From NCBI RefSeq assembly GCF_040054535.1, contig NC_090785.1:20713001-20777000 (forward strand): a stretch of DNA of 64,000 nucleotides. Direction: 5' to 3'. The notes under the pieces were generated by a model. That model worked only from the letters and a program-made list of their open reading frames with translations, had not been told where the DNA came from and made no database searches. How positions within the stretch are numbered: position 1 is the first letter of the stretch; the number at the start of each line of letters is the position of its first letter. Source of the DNA: Antennarius striatus. Lineage: Eukaryota > Chordata > Actinopteri > Lophiiformes > Antennariidae. Positions 22,503 through 37,873 of this stretch are shown one piece after another. Position numbers and translations under genes: made by a program.

Positions 22503-22760
22503 AAGTGGCAGCTTTTAAATTTTATCTCTGGAGAGGCAAAACTCGCAATTTACGTGACCAGGAAGAAGAGAATTGAAAACAATACTGTTCAAGAAGCAGC
22601 TACTGTTTTTTGCTGTAACATCAGATGTCTCTTAAAACTAGAATTTGTTTTTTATAAAATGACAAAAGACCTAAATAACTTTAGGAACATCTGGTGTCAC
22701 AAAAATGTCCTGTGCACTTTAGTTGATGATCAACTCACTTTTGCAGACTTCCTGATATAA
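22503..22760 (+). pseudogene. Tx1 ORF2 C-terminus, 5'-truncated copy
   Basis: Reads LLNFISGEAKLAIYVTRKKR, VQEAATVFCCNIRC, FYKMTKDLNNFRNIW, VDDQLTFADFLI and a stop at 22758-22760. Near-identical ends occur at 27520-27778 and, more diverged, at 28965-29226. Begins immediately 3' of the TTC tract, as expected for a 5'-truncated insertion. Confidence 0.85.
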
Positions 22761-23005
22761 TGCACTAATTTTTAAATTGTATTTCCTTTTATTTATTGGT
22801 TTTTAGTGTTTTTGAAGCACTTTTGTACTTTCATCCAATGAAAAATTGTAAAATGTTTCAATGTGATTGAAGTGTTTTTGCAAAAAATTCTTCTTCTTTT
22901 CTGAAGCACTTTTGTGCTTTCATCTAATGTAAAAATTGTAAAATATTTGAATGTGATTAAAGTGTTTTTGCAAAAAGAATTTTATTTAAAAAAAAACCTT
23001 CTTTT

Positions 23006-23222
23006 AGTGGTTTTAACAAACCCATTCAATGTTTTAACTGCTGCAAAAGTAAACTGGAGCAAAAGTGAAGCCCTTGCTGTTGGTGAGTGGCATGGCAACC
23101 ACCCGGTTCTTCCTCAAAACTTGTGTTGGAGGACTGATGATCTCAAATATCTCGGTGTGTACCTGGGAAATGAGACAACAACCAGGAAGAAACACTTGAA
23201 ACACTTCAGTATTTTCATCTAA
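23006..23222 (+). pseudogene. Tx1 RT fragment with internal deletion
   Basis: Reads TNPFNVLTAAKVNWSKSEAL, NLCWRTDDLKYLGVYLGNE, then jumps to the 3' tail (KHLKHFSIFI, stop at 23220-23222). The same segment occurs in the long copy at 26110-26290. An internal deletion has joined mid-RT directly to the 3'UTR. Confidence 0.8.
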
Positions 23223-23285
23223 GGAAAAATTGTAAAATGTTTGAATGTGATTAAAGTGTTTTTGCAAAACTGAAAAAAAGAATCA

Positions 23286-24033
23286 TCTTCTTCTAGTGGT
23301 GGGTGAGAGTGGGGCGGTGCCCAGCGAGTCGGGTGATGCGATGTGATGGATGAGAATGGTGGGCTGACAGGTGAACAGGGGGAGATTGGAGAGGTAGTGA
23401 GTGAAATGGGTGAGAGTATGGAGGTGGTAGGTGAACTGGGTGGGAAAAGTACAATGGGTGAGACTAAGGTGGTGACAAGTGCGGTAGGTGACAATAGGAA
23501 GGGGACTGGTGATAAAAATGAGAATGTTGAGACAGGAAACCAGACGGGTACTGAAGATATCACAGACGAGTGTGAGTCTGAATGGATTCCTGCTTCTACC
23601 AGGCGGCACGGTAAGCGGAAGAATGGTTTAACTGTTTCTCCGGACGTAAAGCTGGTCGACTTGAGAGCACACCGAGTGTTCCAGACAGTAGTGACAGTGA
23701 TGAATGTATGTCTGATTGCAGTGACCTATCTCATACTCCAGTCACTGCCAGTCAAAACCACGATTTTTACCCTGAAAAATTTTTTAAATTGTTAACACAA
23801 ACAAACTAAAGGCATGAAAGGTCTGAATCTGGAACAGTTTTTTCCTGATAAATTAATTTTTTATAATTCGGCAAAACAACTTATTCAAAACAGAGCCACA
23901 TCAGAACTCAGTGACCAAGAGATATAACGACTCAAAAAGTAAATGAGTAAAGTCTGTAAACAACTGAACTCAAGTTTGATGGGGCTGTCTATATTTAATT
24001 ACTTTAAGGTTATTTTAACTTTTTCCCCTTGTC
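23286..24033 (+). pseudogene. Tx1 5'UTR and ORF1 remnant
   Basis: The frame 23343-23795 is Gly/Glu-rich (GEQGEIGEVVSEMGESMEVV, then CESEWIPASTRRHGKRKNG) and ends in hydrophobic residues that look like a frame change. It precedes the ORF2 start at 24034, so it is the position of ORF1, much shortened. No RNA-binding motif was recognised. Confidence 0.55.
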
Positions 24034-24807
24034 ATGGATTATTTTAGAGTGGGGACATTAAACGTAAATGGAGCCAGACAAGAAAGGAAAAGGGCGCTGG
24101 TTTTTGACACAGCAAGGAGGAAAACTATTGATGTTCTGTTTTTACAAGAAACACACAGCGATGAGAACAATGAGGAGGACTGGATGAAGGAGTGGGAAGG
24201 ACAGGTGATCCTGAACCATAACACCACATTGAGTGGTGGAGTGGGCTTCCTGTTCTCTAGAACTTTTAACCCAACATCTCTAGAAATCGAGCATGTCATA
24301 AAAGGGGAGGTGTCTTTTAGCGAAGGCACATTTTGAACACCGCACCCTGGTTTTTGTGAATATTTATGCTCCAACGGTGCAGAGAGGAAGAGCTTTCTAG
24401 AAAAAATACAAACTAGACTGGATTGCTGTGGCTCGGAAGACTTTTTACTCTTGTGTGGGGATTTTAACTGTACTGAGGATGGAATATTAGACTGTAATCA
24501 TGCAGAGCCTTACCCAGCATCCCAACACACTCTGAAACGGCTAGTCTCTTCTCATGGCCTGGTGGATGTGTGGAGGAGGATGCATCCAGACTGCCAACAG
24601 TACACTTGGTCCCACCTGACAGAAGGTAGGGTGTCTTTAGCCAGGCTGGATCGCTTTTACTGTTTTAAAAACCATTTCAATGTTTTTAAAGACTGTAATA
24701 TAATGCCAGCTGCTTTTACTGATCATTCTCTGGTTTTATGTCGAGTTGTGATGAGACATACAGTATTTTACCTAGGAGTGCATACTGGCATTTTAATTCA
24801 AGTTTAG
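24034..24807 (+). pseudogene. Tx1 ORF2 apurinic endonuclease
   Basis: Starts FRVGTLNVNGARQERKR (first conserved Asn), then FLQETHSDENN (catalytic Glu) and GGVGFLFSRTF. After a frameshift at about 24336 come LLCGDFNCTEDG and RLDRFYCF, and FTDHSLV with the catalytic Asp-His pair. Frames 24034-24336 and 24451-24807 are separated by indels. Confidence 0.85.
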
Positions 24808-24903
24808 CTTTAGACAGAGGTTTCAGAGAGATCTTCAGTTATTTTTGGAGCACTTTTAGACTTAGAAAAGCTGATTTTACCTCTCTTAGGCAGTGGTAGG
24901 ACT

Positions 24904-25938
24904 ATGGCAAAACTCCTGTGCCAACAGTATACTCTGAATGTCACACGTGACACCTGCCGGTCTATGAAAGACCCGGAGGCTGAGATTGTGGCGTTAGAGA
25001 CAAGCGCTTCCACAGGAAATCAGAGGTGTACTGAAATCCTCAAGTCCAAAAGAATGGCTTTAGCCGACCTGTTGGATACTAAAGTACAGGGTGCCCTGGT
25101 CCGATCCAGGGTGCAAAACATCACAGAGATGGATGCTCCCTCTAGCTTCTTCTTCGGCCTGGAAAGGAAGCATGGACTGACCAACGTGATCCACTCCCTG
25201 CTGTCTGACACAGGACAGGAGCTGACAGAGCCCGGACAGATCAGAAGGCGAGCTGTGAGTTTTTATTCATCTTTGTATGACAGTGAATACCGGGAAAACC
25301 AGCCACTGTTAGAGGAGTTCTGTGCAGAGCTACCTCAGGTCTCCACGGAGACAAATTCACAACTTGACCGGCCGCTGGAGTTAGAGGAACTCCACACTGC
25401 CCTGCAGAACATGCAGGGACGACGATCTCCGGGTATCGATGGCCTGACGGTTGAATTCTATAAAGCATTCTGGGACATTCTAGCACGTGATATTCTAGAA
25501 GTGTTTACTGAAAGTCTAGCCTCAGGCTCTTTGCCACTGTCCTGCCGGAGGGCGGTCGTTGTACTCCTGCCTAAAAAAGGCAATCTGCAGGACATCAAGA
25601 ACTGGCGCCCTGTGTCACTGCTCTGCACCGATTACAAGATTCTGTCCAAGGCTTTGGCTACCAGGCTGAGGGAAGCTATGGAGCAGGTCATCCACCGGGA
25701 TCAAACGTATTGTGTGCCCGGCAGGTCCATGGCAGACAATGTCTATCTAATTCGAGATGTTTTGGAGGTGTCCAGATCAATGGGTATAAATGCTGGTCTC
25801 ATTTCAATAGATCAGGAAAAGGCATTTGACCGTGTCGAGCACAGCTTCCCCTGGAAAACTATGGAGAGGTTTGGGTTCAGTTTATTCAGTTTATTGCCAA
25901 GATCAAGGTGTTGTACAGTGACCATGAGAGTATACTGA
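24904..25938 (+). pseudogene. Tx1 ORF2 reverse transcriptase, N-terminal part
   Basis: 344 residues: linker (FFFGLERKHGLTNVIHSL), then RSPGIDGLTVEFYKAFW, VVLLPKKGNLQDIKNWRPVS, DYKILSKALATRLREAM and GLISIDQEKAFDRVEH (palm aspartate). A frameshift near 25870-25880 shifts to IGQGCALSGMLYAHSLEPL (25960-26040). Confidence 0.88.
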
Positions 25939-25959
25939 AGTTTAACGGCAGTTTGTGTG

Positions 25960-27159
25960 CCCCCTTCAGGGTGCATCGGGGCATCGGGCAGGGCTGTGCT
26001 CTGTCTGGGATGCTCTATGCACACTCTCTGGAACCCCTCCACTGTAAAATCCGCAAAAGCATCGACGGTTGTTCTTATCAAAAACCAGAGGGATGTTGAT
26101 GTTTTGGTGGGTTTGACAAACTCATTCAATGTTTTAACTGCTGCAAAAGTAAAGTGAAACAAAAGTGAAGCCCTTGCTGTTGGTGAGTGGCATGGCAACC
26201 TCCCGGTTCTTCCTCAAAACTTGTGTTGGAAGACTGATGGTCTCAAATGTCTTGGTGTGTACCTGGGAAATGAGACAACAACCAGGAAGAACTGGGAGGG
26301 CGTCATTGAAAAAATAGAAGGGAAACTTAAAAAATGGAAATGGTTGCTCCCCAGAATGTCGTACAGAGGTCGAGTTTTAGTGATAAACAACCTGGTGGCC
26401 TCACAGCTGTGGCACCGCTTGGCCTGTATGGACCCTCAATCAGGGTTTCTAGCCCAAATCCAGACCAAACTTGTTAACTTTTTCTGGGATGGGCTGCATT
26501 GGGTGCCTCAAGGAGTGTTGTTTTTATCAAGAGAGGAGGGGGGACAGGGTTTCATCCACCTGGCTAGCAGAACAGCCACGTTCAGATTACAGTTCATTCA
26601 GCGGTTTCTGACCGGACCAGTAGATCTGACATGGAGAGAGGTGGCCAGCTGCATATTCAAACGTGTGAGCAACTTGGACCTGGATGCTGCACTGTTTTTA
26701 ATGGACTCTAAGTTTCTAAAGTTAAATGGTTTTCCTCCGTTTTATCATGGTGTTTTTAAGTCATGGGCCCTATTTAAAAGCAGCCCAGGAAAAAGCTCTG
26801 ACTCTCTGTTCTGGTTACTGAAGGAACCACTAGTACATGGAGCCAGGTTGGATGTCTGCAGTGGAGCCACACCTGGGCTGTCTGCAGCGCTTTGCAGAAC
26901 CAGGACCGTGACCCTCCAGCAACTGGTAGACAACGCCGGGCCTGCGTTGGCAGATGCCCAGGCTGTGAGCTCCCTGCTGAACACCCAGTCCACCAGGGTG
27001 GCTCAGAGGGTGCTACAACTGTGGAGGCAAAGACTCTCTGGGAAGAAGAGAAACCTCCTCCTGGACAATAGTACAGGAACTGTGCCGGACAGCAAAGATC
27101 CTTTCCCTGAGGTACACATCAGTCCCCTGTTTGGAGAACTGGAGGGTCCTCTCCTCTGA
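25960..27159 (+). pseudogene. Tx1 ORF2 RT end and C-terminal domain, YADD box deleted
   Basis: After IGQGCALSGMLYAHSLEPL and IRKSIDGC the sequence goes straight to IKNQRDVDVLVGLTNSFNVL at about 26070-26120. The expected YADD catalytic strand between them is missing. The frame 26221-27159 continues DGLKCLGVYLGNETTTRKNW, WLLPRMSYRGRVLVINNLVA, FFWDGLHWVPQGVLFL, EEGGQGFIHLASR to a stop. Without the YADD box the element is inactive. Confidence 0.85.
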
Positions 27160-27299
27160 ATGTGATTGAAGTTTTTCTGCAAAAAATCTTCTTCTTCTTC
27201 TGAAGCACTTTAGTGCTTTCATCTAATGTAAAATTGTAAAATGTTTGAATGTGATTTAAGTGTTTTTGCAAAAAAAAAAAAAATCTTCTTGAGGATTTT

Positions 27300-27780
27300 A
27301 CATGGTGCCATCTAATGCTTTTATCTCTGTTTTTACCCCTGTGGTGTCCAGCCAGTGTCCCTTCTGTCTCCTTCGTGAAACAGTCTTTCATACTTTCAGT
27401 GAGTGTGGGAGACTTGCAGTGCTCTTCACTCTTCTAACGAATGTTTTTAATTTGTTCAGTGAAAATTTTAGTATCAGGAAATTCATCTACGGTGCTGGGT
27501 ACAATAAATCGAATCAGAGAAAGTGACAGCTTTTAAATTTTATTTCTGGAGAGGCAAAACTCGCAATTTATGTGACCAGGAAGAGGAGAACTGAAAACAA
27601 TACTGTTCAAGAAGCAGCTACTGTTTTTTGCTGTAACATCAGATGTTGCTTAAAACTAGAATTTGGTTTCTATAAAATGTCAAAAGACCTGAATAACTTT
27701 AGGAACATCTGGTGTTACAAAAATGTCCTATGCACTTTAGTTGATGACCACCTAACTTTTGCAAACTTCCTGTTATAATG
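27300..27780 (+). pseudogene. Tx1 C-terminal zinc-knuckle and end, 5'-truncated copy
   Basis: Reads NAFISVFTPVVSSQCPFCLL, HTFSECGRL (CCHC-type knuckle), FIYGAGYNKSN, then after a stop the ORF2 end matching 22503-22760. Followed by two successive 3' tails (27830-27920 and 27921-28025). Confidence 0.8.
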
Positions 27781-28025
27781 CACTAATTTTTATATTGTAT
27801 TTCCTTTTGTTTATTGGTGTTTAGTGTTTTTGAGTGTTTAGTGTTTTTGAAGTTTTATCTAATAAATAATTGTAAAATGTTCTAAATGTTCTGAATGTGA
27901 TTGAAGTTTTTTTGCAAAAAATCTTCTTCTTCTGAAGCACTTCAGCGCTTTCATCTAATGTAAAATTGTAAAATGTTTGAATGTGATTAAAGTGTTTTTG
28001 CAAAAATCTAAAAAAAAAAAAAAAC

Positions 28026-29345
28026 TTCTTCGTGTGGGAGGAGTGAAAGAAGTGAGTGGAAACTGCCGAGTGTGTTTCAGCACTATTTTACGATCTTTGC
28101 TTTTTTTCTTAATGTTTGTATACTTTGTATATTTTTAGTTGGGTTTGTCCTATGTTAAGTGTTGTCTGTTGTCAGTTTTTTGTGTGTTTTGTATGTTTTT
28201 TTGCCAGCCAGAAAGTGTTTTGTCTGCATGTACTGTAATGACTACCAGTAGAAGCAGCCACTGTTGGAGGGGTTCTGTACAGAGCTACCTGAAATCGCTG
28301 CGGAGATTAACTCACAGCTCGACCAGCCACTAGAGTTGGAGGAACTCCACACCGCCCTGCAGAGCAAGCAGGGATGGCGGGCTCCTGGCATTGATGGTCT
28401 GACGGTGGAATTCTATAAAGCCTTCTGGGACATTCTAGCATGTGATTTTCTAGAAGTGTTCAATGAAAGTCTGGCCTCGGGCTCTTTGCCACTGTCCTGC
28501 CGGAGGGCTATCGTCACCCTCCTGCCTAAAAAATTCAATCTCAGGACATTAAGAACTGGCGCCCTGTGTCACTGCTCTGCACGGATTATAAGGTTCTGTC
28601 CAAGGCTTTAGCTATGAGGCTGAGGGAAGCTATGGAGCAGGATCAGACTTACTGAGTGCCCGGCAGGTCCATGGTAGACAATGTCTACCTGATTCGAGAT
28701 GTTTTGGAGGGTTCCCGATCATTGGGTATAAATGCGGAGTATGTATGGAGTGCTAGTGCTAATGCTTTTATCTCTGTTTTTAACCCTGCTGTGTCAAACC
28801 AGTGTCCCTTCTGTCCCCTTCATGAGACAGTCTTTCATGTTTTTAGTGAGTGTAAGAGACTTGATGTGCTCTTCACTCTTTTAACAAATGTTTTTATTTT
28901 GTTCAGTGAAAGTTTTAACATAAGAAATTTCATTTATGGTGCTGGGTACAACAAAGCAAATTAAAAAAAGTGGGGGCTTTTAAATTTCATTTCTGGTGAA
29001 GCTAAACTGGGAATTTACGTGACCAGAAAGAAGAAAATTGAAAACAATATAGTTCAAGAAGCAGCCGCAGTTTTTTTGTTGCAACATCAGATATCGTTTA
29101 AGACTAGAGTTTGGTTTTTACAAAATGACAAAAGACCTACACAGCTTTAGAAACATTTGGTGCCACAAAAATATCTTATGCACTTTAGTTGATGATCAAC
29201 TTACATTTGTAAATTTCCTGATGTAATGCACTGATTTTTAAATTGCATTTATTTTATTTTTTTTGTTCTTTGAGCACTTTCATATTATGTAAAATTGTAA
29301 AATAATTGAATGTAGTTAGTGTTTTTGTAAAGAAGTCTTCTGTTT
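28026..29345 (+). pseudogene. Tx1 copy with 5' end joined to RT and C-terminus (two internal deletions)
   Basis: Starts after a TTCTTC trace with a 5'UTR-like region. It joins to RT residues at about 28250 (LELEELHTALQSKQGWRAPG, ILPLSCRR-type segment with LPKK), and at about 28735 jumps to the zinc-knuckle region (VSNQCPFCPLHETVFHVF) and the ORF2 end at 29226. Multiple stops and deletions. Confidence 0.8.
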
Positions 29346-29369
29346 GTAAAGAAGTTTTTGTAAAGAAGT

Positions 29370-29501
29370 CTTCTCCTTCGATTTGAACTATTTCAGAGCT
29401 GTGAAAGATTTAGACACTTTTACGAACCTGTGGTGTGTCAAAGGTGTCTTATGTTCCGTGTTGAGTGAGGAACTTGTGTTCAGTCAGTGGCTGGTTTAAT
29501 T
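29370..29501 (+). pseudogene. second, diverged Tx1-type ORF2 end
   Basis: One frame reads VKDLDTFTNLWCVKGVLCSV then LSEELVFSQWLV and TAA. It aligns in layout with KDLNNFRNIWCHKNVLCTLV of the other copies but is clearly diverged, so it belongs to another subfamily that inserted next to the same TTC-rich site (CTTCTCCTTC at 29359). Confidence 0.6.
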
Positions 29502-30158
29502 TGCGTATATTTTTCTTATGTTCCTACATTTCATATTACAGTACTTGTTTTTGAAATGTGAGTTCCTGTTTGCATGAATCTCTTGGATTTCGATTTCATG
29601 AAAACACATGATTTTAAAAATCAACCAATCTTCTTTTGCATGATGATGGTGAGTTGAGTAAAGGAACTGCAGCTCAATTCAGCATGGTGTGCCAAATATA
29701 ACACAGTTTTAGATGTAAGTCGTATTAAATCCGACTGTGGACTGTGACTGGCCCTCGGACTGGACCTTGGACATGCCTGTCCTACGTGTTCTGCAGCCTT
29801 GTCAACTAATGACTTGAGCCCAAAGTCCAAGATCACATAACTACAAGATTTCAGGAAGTGACTCTAAGGAGCACGTGGAAACTGTGAGTAAGGTACAGAA
29901 ATACCGCCGGATCCTGTGTAGCTTCCTCTGTCTTGTGTTTTCACTCTCACTTCTTTCTTTCTATCTCGTTCTTTACTTGTCCATCCCTGCTTCCTCTCTC
30001 TGTGTCATTGTTTAATTACTTTCACAAAAGAAGCACAATGGGAGTGTGAATATTTTTCTTCTCCTTTCAAGAGAAATACATTTATTTTGCACTGTAATGC
30101 TTTAACTTTGCACACACATTTGAATGAATGTGCATGTATTTAGGTGTGTGTTTCAGAC
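29502..30158. other. spacer and possible 5'UTR of the calnexin-like mini-gene
   Basis: No transposon recognised. GTGAGTAAGG at about 29884 could be the donor of a non-coding first exon, since the start codon at 30159 lies three bases after a good acceptor (GTGTTTCAG, ending 30156). This pairing is inferred. Confidence 0.35.
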
Positions 30159-34386
<4,228 letters not shown>

Positions 34387-35676
34387 CGTCAGGAGGTAGA
34401 AGCACCTTTGAAGGGTTTTTCAAAAAGAGACTGAGAGTTGCTGAAATTGAGGTTGAAGATGTGTGATGGAACAGACAGCAATGATGGACTATTTAGAATG
34501 TATAAAAACAGTGATGTCTAGTGAAAGAAGTTGCATTTCTTCTCCTTACTCTGGTGCTTTTTAATTAATGTTTTCAGTTGTATCAGAGACCATAGCATTT
34601 TCACTTGTCTGGACAAATGGGTTGAGATGTCTCTTACAACCTTTTTAGAAGGTGATGATTTTAAAAAAAAAGTTATTCCAACATCGCTTTGAAATATGAG
34701 AATATCAGTGCCTACTAAATCCATTAAATCCACTTGATACTAATGTCCTTAAAGTGTGTCATAAAACTGATTGGGTATGGTTGTGTGTGTTTGTCTGTAG
34801 GATCACTAATCAAGTACCACAAGTACCTCCAACATGCAGGAAGATGACGATGACGTCTATGAGCTGTCAGACTGATGCCTTCTTTAAAATACACTTTGAA
34901 TACATGTGTATGAGTCCTAGATTATATTTGTACTTAAAGATAAAGAATAGTTTGTTTTTCATTCATTGTAACCTAACTAAATAGCAGTATTAATGTTCAA
35001 ATTATTGTTCAAATGTTTTGATATTAAGTAATTAATTAAAGTAATTAAATGCAGTATTTTTTATCTAAATATTAATTAAATTTTTTTAAGAGTCATTATC
35101 ATTACTTTTTAACCTCTAAATGCCTTCAAAACCTCACAAATTAAATCTATTTTAAGGTACCTAGCTGCTGTCAGTTGCCACATTAAAAAAAGGTTCAAAA
35201 TATCTTCCACTACAAATTCCAAATACAATGAATCTACCAGCAGCTTTCAGAACACAGGAATAAATTTATGAACACATTGATATCAATTAAAAAAAAGTTA
35301 CCAATAGCTGCCAAGAAAATCTAATGCTGCATCGAGCAAATAAAGCTAAAGCTAGATAGCATGTCACAGTTAAACTAGCCAGGAAGTTAGCAGACACCAT
35401 TAGCCACATAACTTCCTGTCTGAAGGTTCTTGAGGACAGGTGAGGTCAGATGCTGAAAGCATCGTAGTTGTTCACGCAGAGGTTTACGGCTTCTTTGTTG
35501 TGTTAGACAAAGAAGCTGTAAACTCTTTTTTGAAGTGAAATCGTGTTTGAATGTCAGTGACAGAAACATGTTCCTGTCTTTGCTCTTTGCCAGCTTCTGT
35601 TATCTCTGTGGGAAGTGTAGCCTCGTCCATCCAGCCATCCATCACCATCCATGGAGATCACAATGAACTTCCATAA
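34387..35676. other. possible 3'UTR and intergenic AT-rich spacer
   Basis: TTTGTCTGTAG at 34790-34800 looks like an acceptor and could open a 3'UTR exon of the mini-calnexin gene. A short frame after it (from ATG at about 34834: QEDDDDVYELSD, stop) is acidic but cannot be joined in phase to exon 4. No other gene or repeat recognised. Confidence 0.4.
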
Positions 35677-35930
35677 ATGGGGCGGCAGCAGCTCAGTCCA
35701 CTAAGTCTTGGGCTGGGGACCAGAGGGTACCCTTCAAGACCTGTGTCGGGGAAAAAGTTCTGTGTGAACTGGCAGTGGGAGGTGCCAATTCACCTCCCAC
35801 TGCCCATCACTTGCATGCCTTTTTATCTGCCTATCACTTGCATGCCTACAGGCTCTGTGTGTGTTTGTTACGGGCCTGTACCCACATACATACATATATG
35901 CATATATGCATGTGTGCACTAACTACCAGT
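35677..35930 (+). repeat. tRNA-derived SINE-like repeat
   Basis: GGCGGCAGCAGCTCAGTCCA, then GTCTTGGGCTGGGGACCAGA, then a B-box-like CCTTCAAGACCTGTG, as in a common teleost SINE head. Followed by a short inverted motif CACCTCCCACTGCC. Ends approximate. Confidence 0.6.
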
Positions 35931-36295
35931 GTGTGCTAGAGTGGACTACGAAATTCCCTACAGGCATTAATAGTTTTTAATTTTACATTTACACAAAGCC
36001 AAGTTTGAAGTTTGAAAAGGCCTCTAAGCCAGTTTGTGTACAACAAAACACAAGTAAAATAAGGAAGAGTGTGATGTCACCTGAGCCATTTATCGACCTC
36101 GAACAGCTCCTCCCAAAGCCTGTTTTGATAAAGTTCTCTTTTGACAAATCAGACCCAACAGTTTCATTCACAAAATAATTAATGGTCAATGAAACAGAAA
36201 AGGTTTCAACTTTGAAGACAATTTAAACAACAAGCATATAAATGATTTTTCACTCCCATTTCTCAATCAAGATATATTTATCTTGTGTCACGACG

Positions 36296-36468
36296 GGTAG
36301 GGTTTAGACCCAAATGCAGAACGCTTGTAGAGAAGCTTTCAATCATATTTTAATCAATTACAGATGTTGAGATGAGGGACAGGTGTGGAGACAATATTCC
36401 AGCCAAAAGTTCGGCCTCTCCTCCTGCCACACCCCAGCATAGCAGAGCAGCAACACCGAACCGTGACA
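36296..36468. mobile_element. solo-LTR-like element, second copy, 5-bp TSD TCTTG
   Basis: 173 bp, TGTCACG...CGTGACA, flanked by a perfect TCTTG duplication (36291-36295 and 36469-36473). Shares termini and internal motifs (GACCCAAATGCAGA, GACAGGTGTGGAG-like) with 9986-10302, which is longer. Confidence 0.7.
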
Positions 36469-36609
36469 TCTTGTATATTTTCTGGAGGTCAGTCCATGGT
36501 CAATCGGTTTCACATCTATACTGTCGCACATGCGCACAGCAATCCACGTGACAGACTTTATTTCTTACAAACTGTTTAAAAACATCATGTGATCTGAATG
36601 TGGGGGCGC

Positions 36610-37165
36610 GTTCATAGTGTAATAAGGGTTAAATGACCGTCATTTATAACACCACAGATGGAGAAACAAAATACAGAAATACACTAACACACTACTAGAT
36701 ATTGCATCACCTCAATTGTATGTAACATGGGCTATTATCCGGATGTGACAGTGATATAGTGAAACAAATCTTTTTATGTATTTCCACTACAGTCACACAG
36801 CGCCGCAAGTACGCCACATTATAAAGACACATTAGAGAAGACATCTAATTCCTTTACAAAGACAAGTAGGAGCTGTGCAGCGTTACCCACATTGGTTTCT
36901 CATCCACCATTACAACGACATAAAGAGCTTTTTTGATTTCTGTTTTGATATCTTCTCCAGACACTTCTGAAAATGCATGAATGGGGTCATTTTGTATTTT
37001 TGCAGAACAATTTACAGCATCACTCAAAGCCTGTCAGCCATGTGTACTGCTTGTAATTAGTTGTCTGGAAACGGCAGACAAACCCTTTTCCAGCCTGGGA
37101 CAGGTTAGCTAGTTCAGGGATCGGACAACCTCGTCTCACAAGTGCTAGCTTCTCTTCAAATGTGC
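36610..37165 (+). repeat. dispersed non-coding repeat family, copy 3
   Basis: Same orientation as copy 1. ACACTAACACACTACTAGAT, GCATCACCTC and ACAGTCACACAGCGC line up with copy 1; GACAGGTTAGCTAGTTCAGG at about 37100 corresponds to the tandem region of copy 1 in single copy. Confidence 0.6.
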
Positions 37166-37873
37166 GTCTTGAAAATGGCAAATGGCAAGTGTGTTGACAA
37201 ACAAATCTTCATTTTTTCCTCCTTCAGCCATTGTGGGAGCAAAAAAGAAGTAGATTTTCCAGGTTCAAAGAGCTTGTACCTTATTTCCTGTCTATAAGCC
37301 ACTACTTTTTACCCATGCTTTAAACCCTGCGGCATAAACAAAGATGCTGCCTATCTATAGATTTTACAGCCATCAAGGGGGGGCAGGAGGTGAAAACGAG
37401 ATCATAAGGTCCAACCCCTATCCAGGAGTTTGGCTCCAGAACCGAGGCTATGCGTTGAGGTAAACCCCAACAGATCCAACTGGTAATGCTCCACCTCCAA
37501 CACAAGCCAGTGAGGTGACTTTCCGTGTCCCCCAAGCCAGCTTCTGCCGCCTGGATCTGGTCCGTCGTGACCCCCTGTCATCGCTGCCACCCATGTGGCA
37601 GCGCACCGGCCCCATCGATCTGCCTGCGGGTGGTGGGTCCACAGGAGTGGGAAAAATCCACGTTGCCTTTTCAGGCTGAGCCCAGCCAGGCCACGTGGCG
37701 GACCCAGCTACTGGGTGCTCACTGACAAGCCCTCCGTCCAGAGGCCTGTACCATAAAGCTTGTTTAACCTAGCTGGGCTTCCACTTACCGTGACATCCGC
37801 CCTCCGGATTTTCGGTACCATAAAGCCGGCTATCAACTCACTAATTCAATCCAGGCCTGTCTAGTCTAGATCT

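Larger units (their letters stand above)
22476..29501 (+). mobile_element. nest of Tx1-clade L1 retrotransposon insertions at TTC tracts
   Basis: At least six plus-strand copies or tails of one Tx1-like family lie head to tail, plus a diverged relative at the right end. Each tail ends in the signature TGAATGTGATTAAAGTGTTT, TTGCAAAA, and most tails are followed by TCTTCTTCTTCTG-type repeats. Tails: 22812-22895, 22902-23000, 23197-23285, 27160-27290, 27830-28025, 29268-29345. The first copy starts directly after a TTC run at 22476-22502. Tx1-clade families described from fish (Kibi, Koshi, from memory) target TC or TTC microsatellites. Confidence 0.85.

Noticed and set aside
23343..23795. 150-codon Gly/Glu-rich frame as a host gene
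   Set aside because: It lies at the ORF1 position of the Tx1 element, between its 5'UTR and ORF2.
34834..34878. Acidic end QEDDDDVYELSD as the real C-terminus of the calnexin-like protein
   Set aside because: Cannot be joined in phase to exon 4, which already has a stop, and the same frame carries a TAA just after the possible acceptor at 34800.
36601..36620. GC-rich GGGGGCGCGTTC as a promoter
   Set aside because: Isolated short run next to a dispersed repeat, with no gene start nearby.
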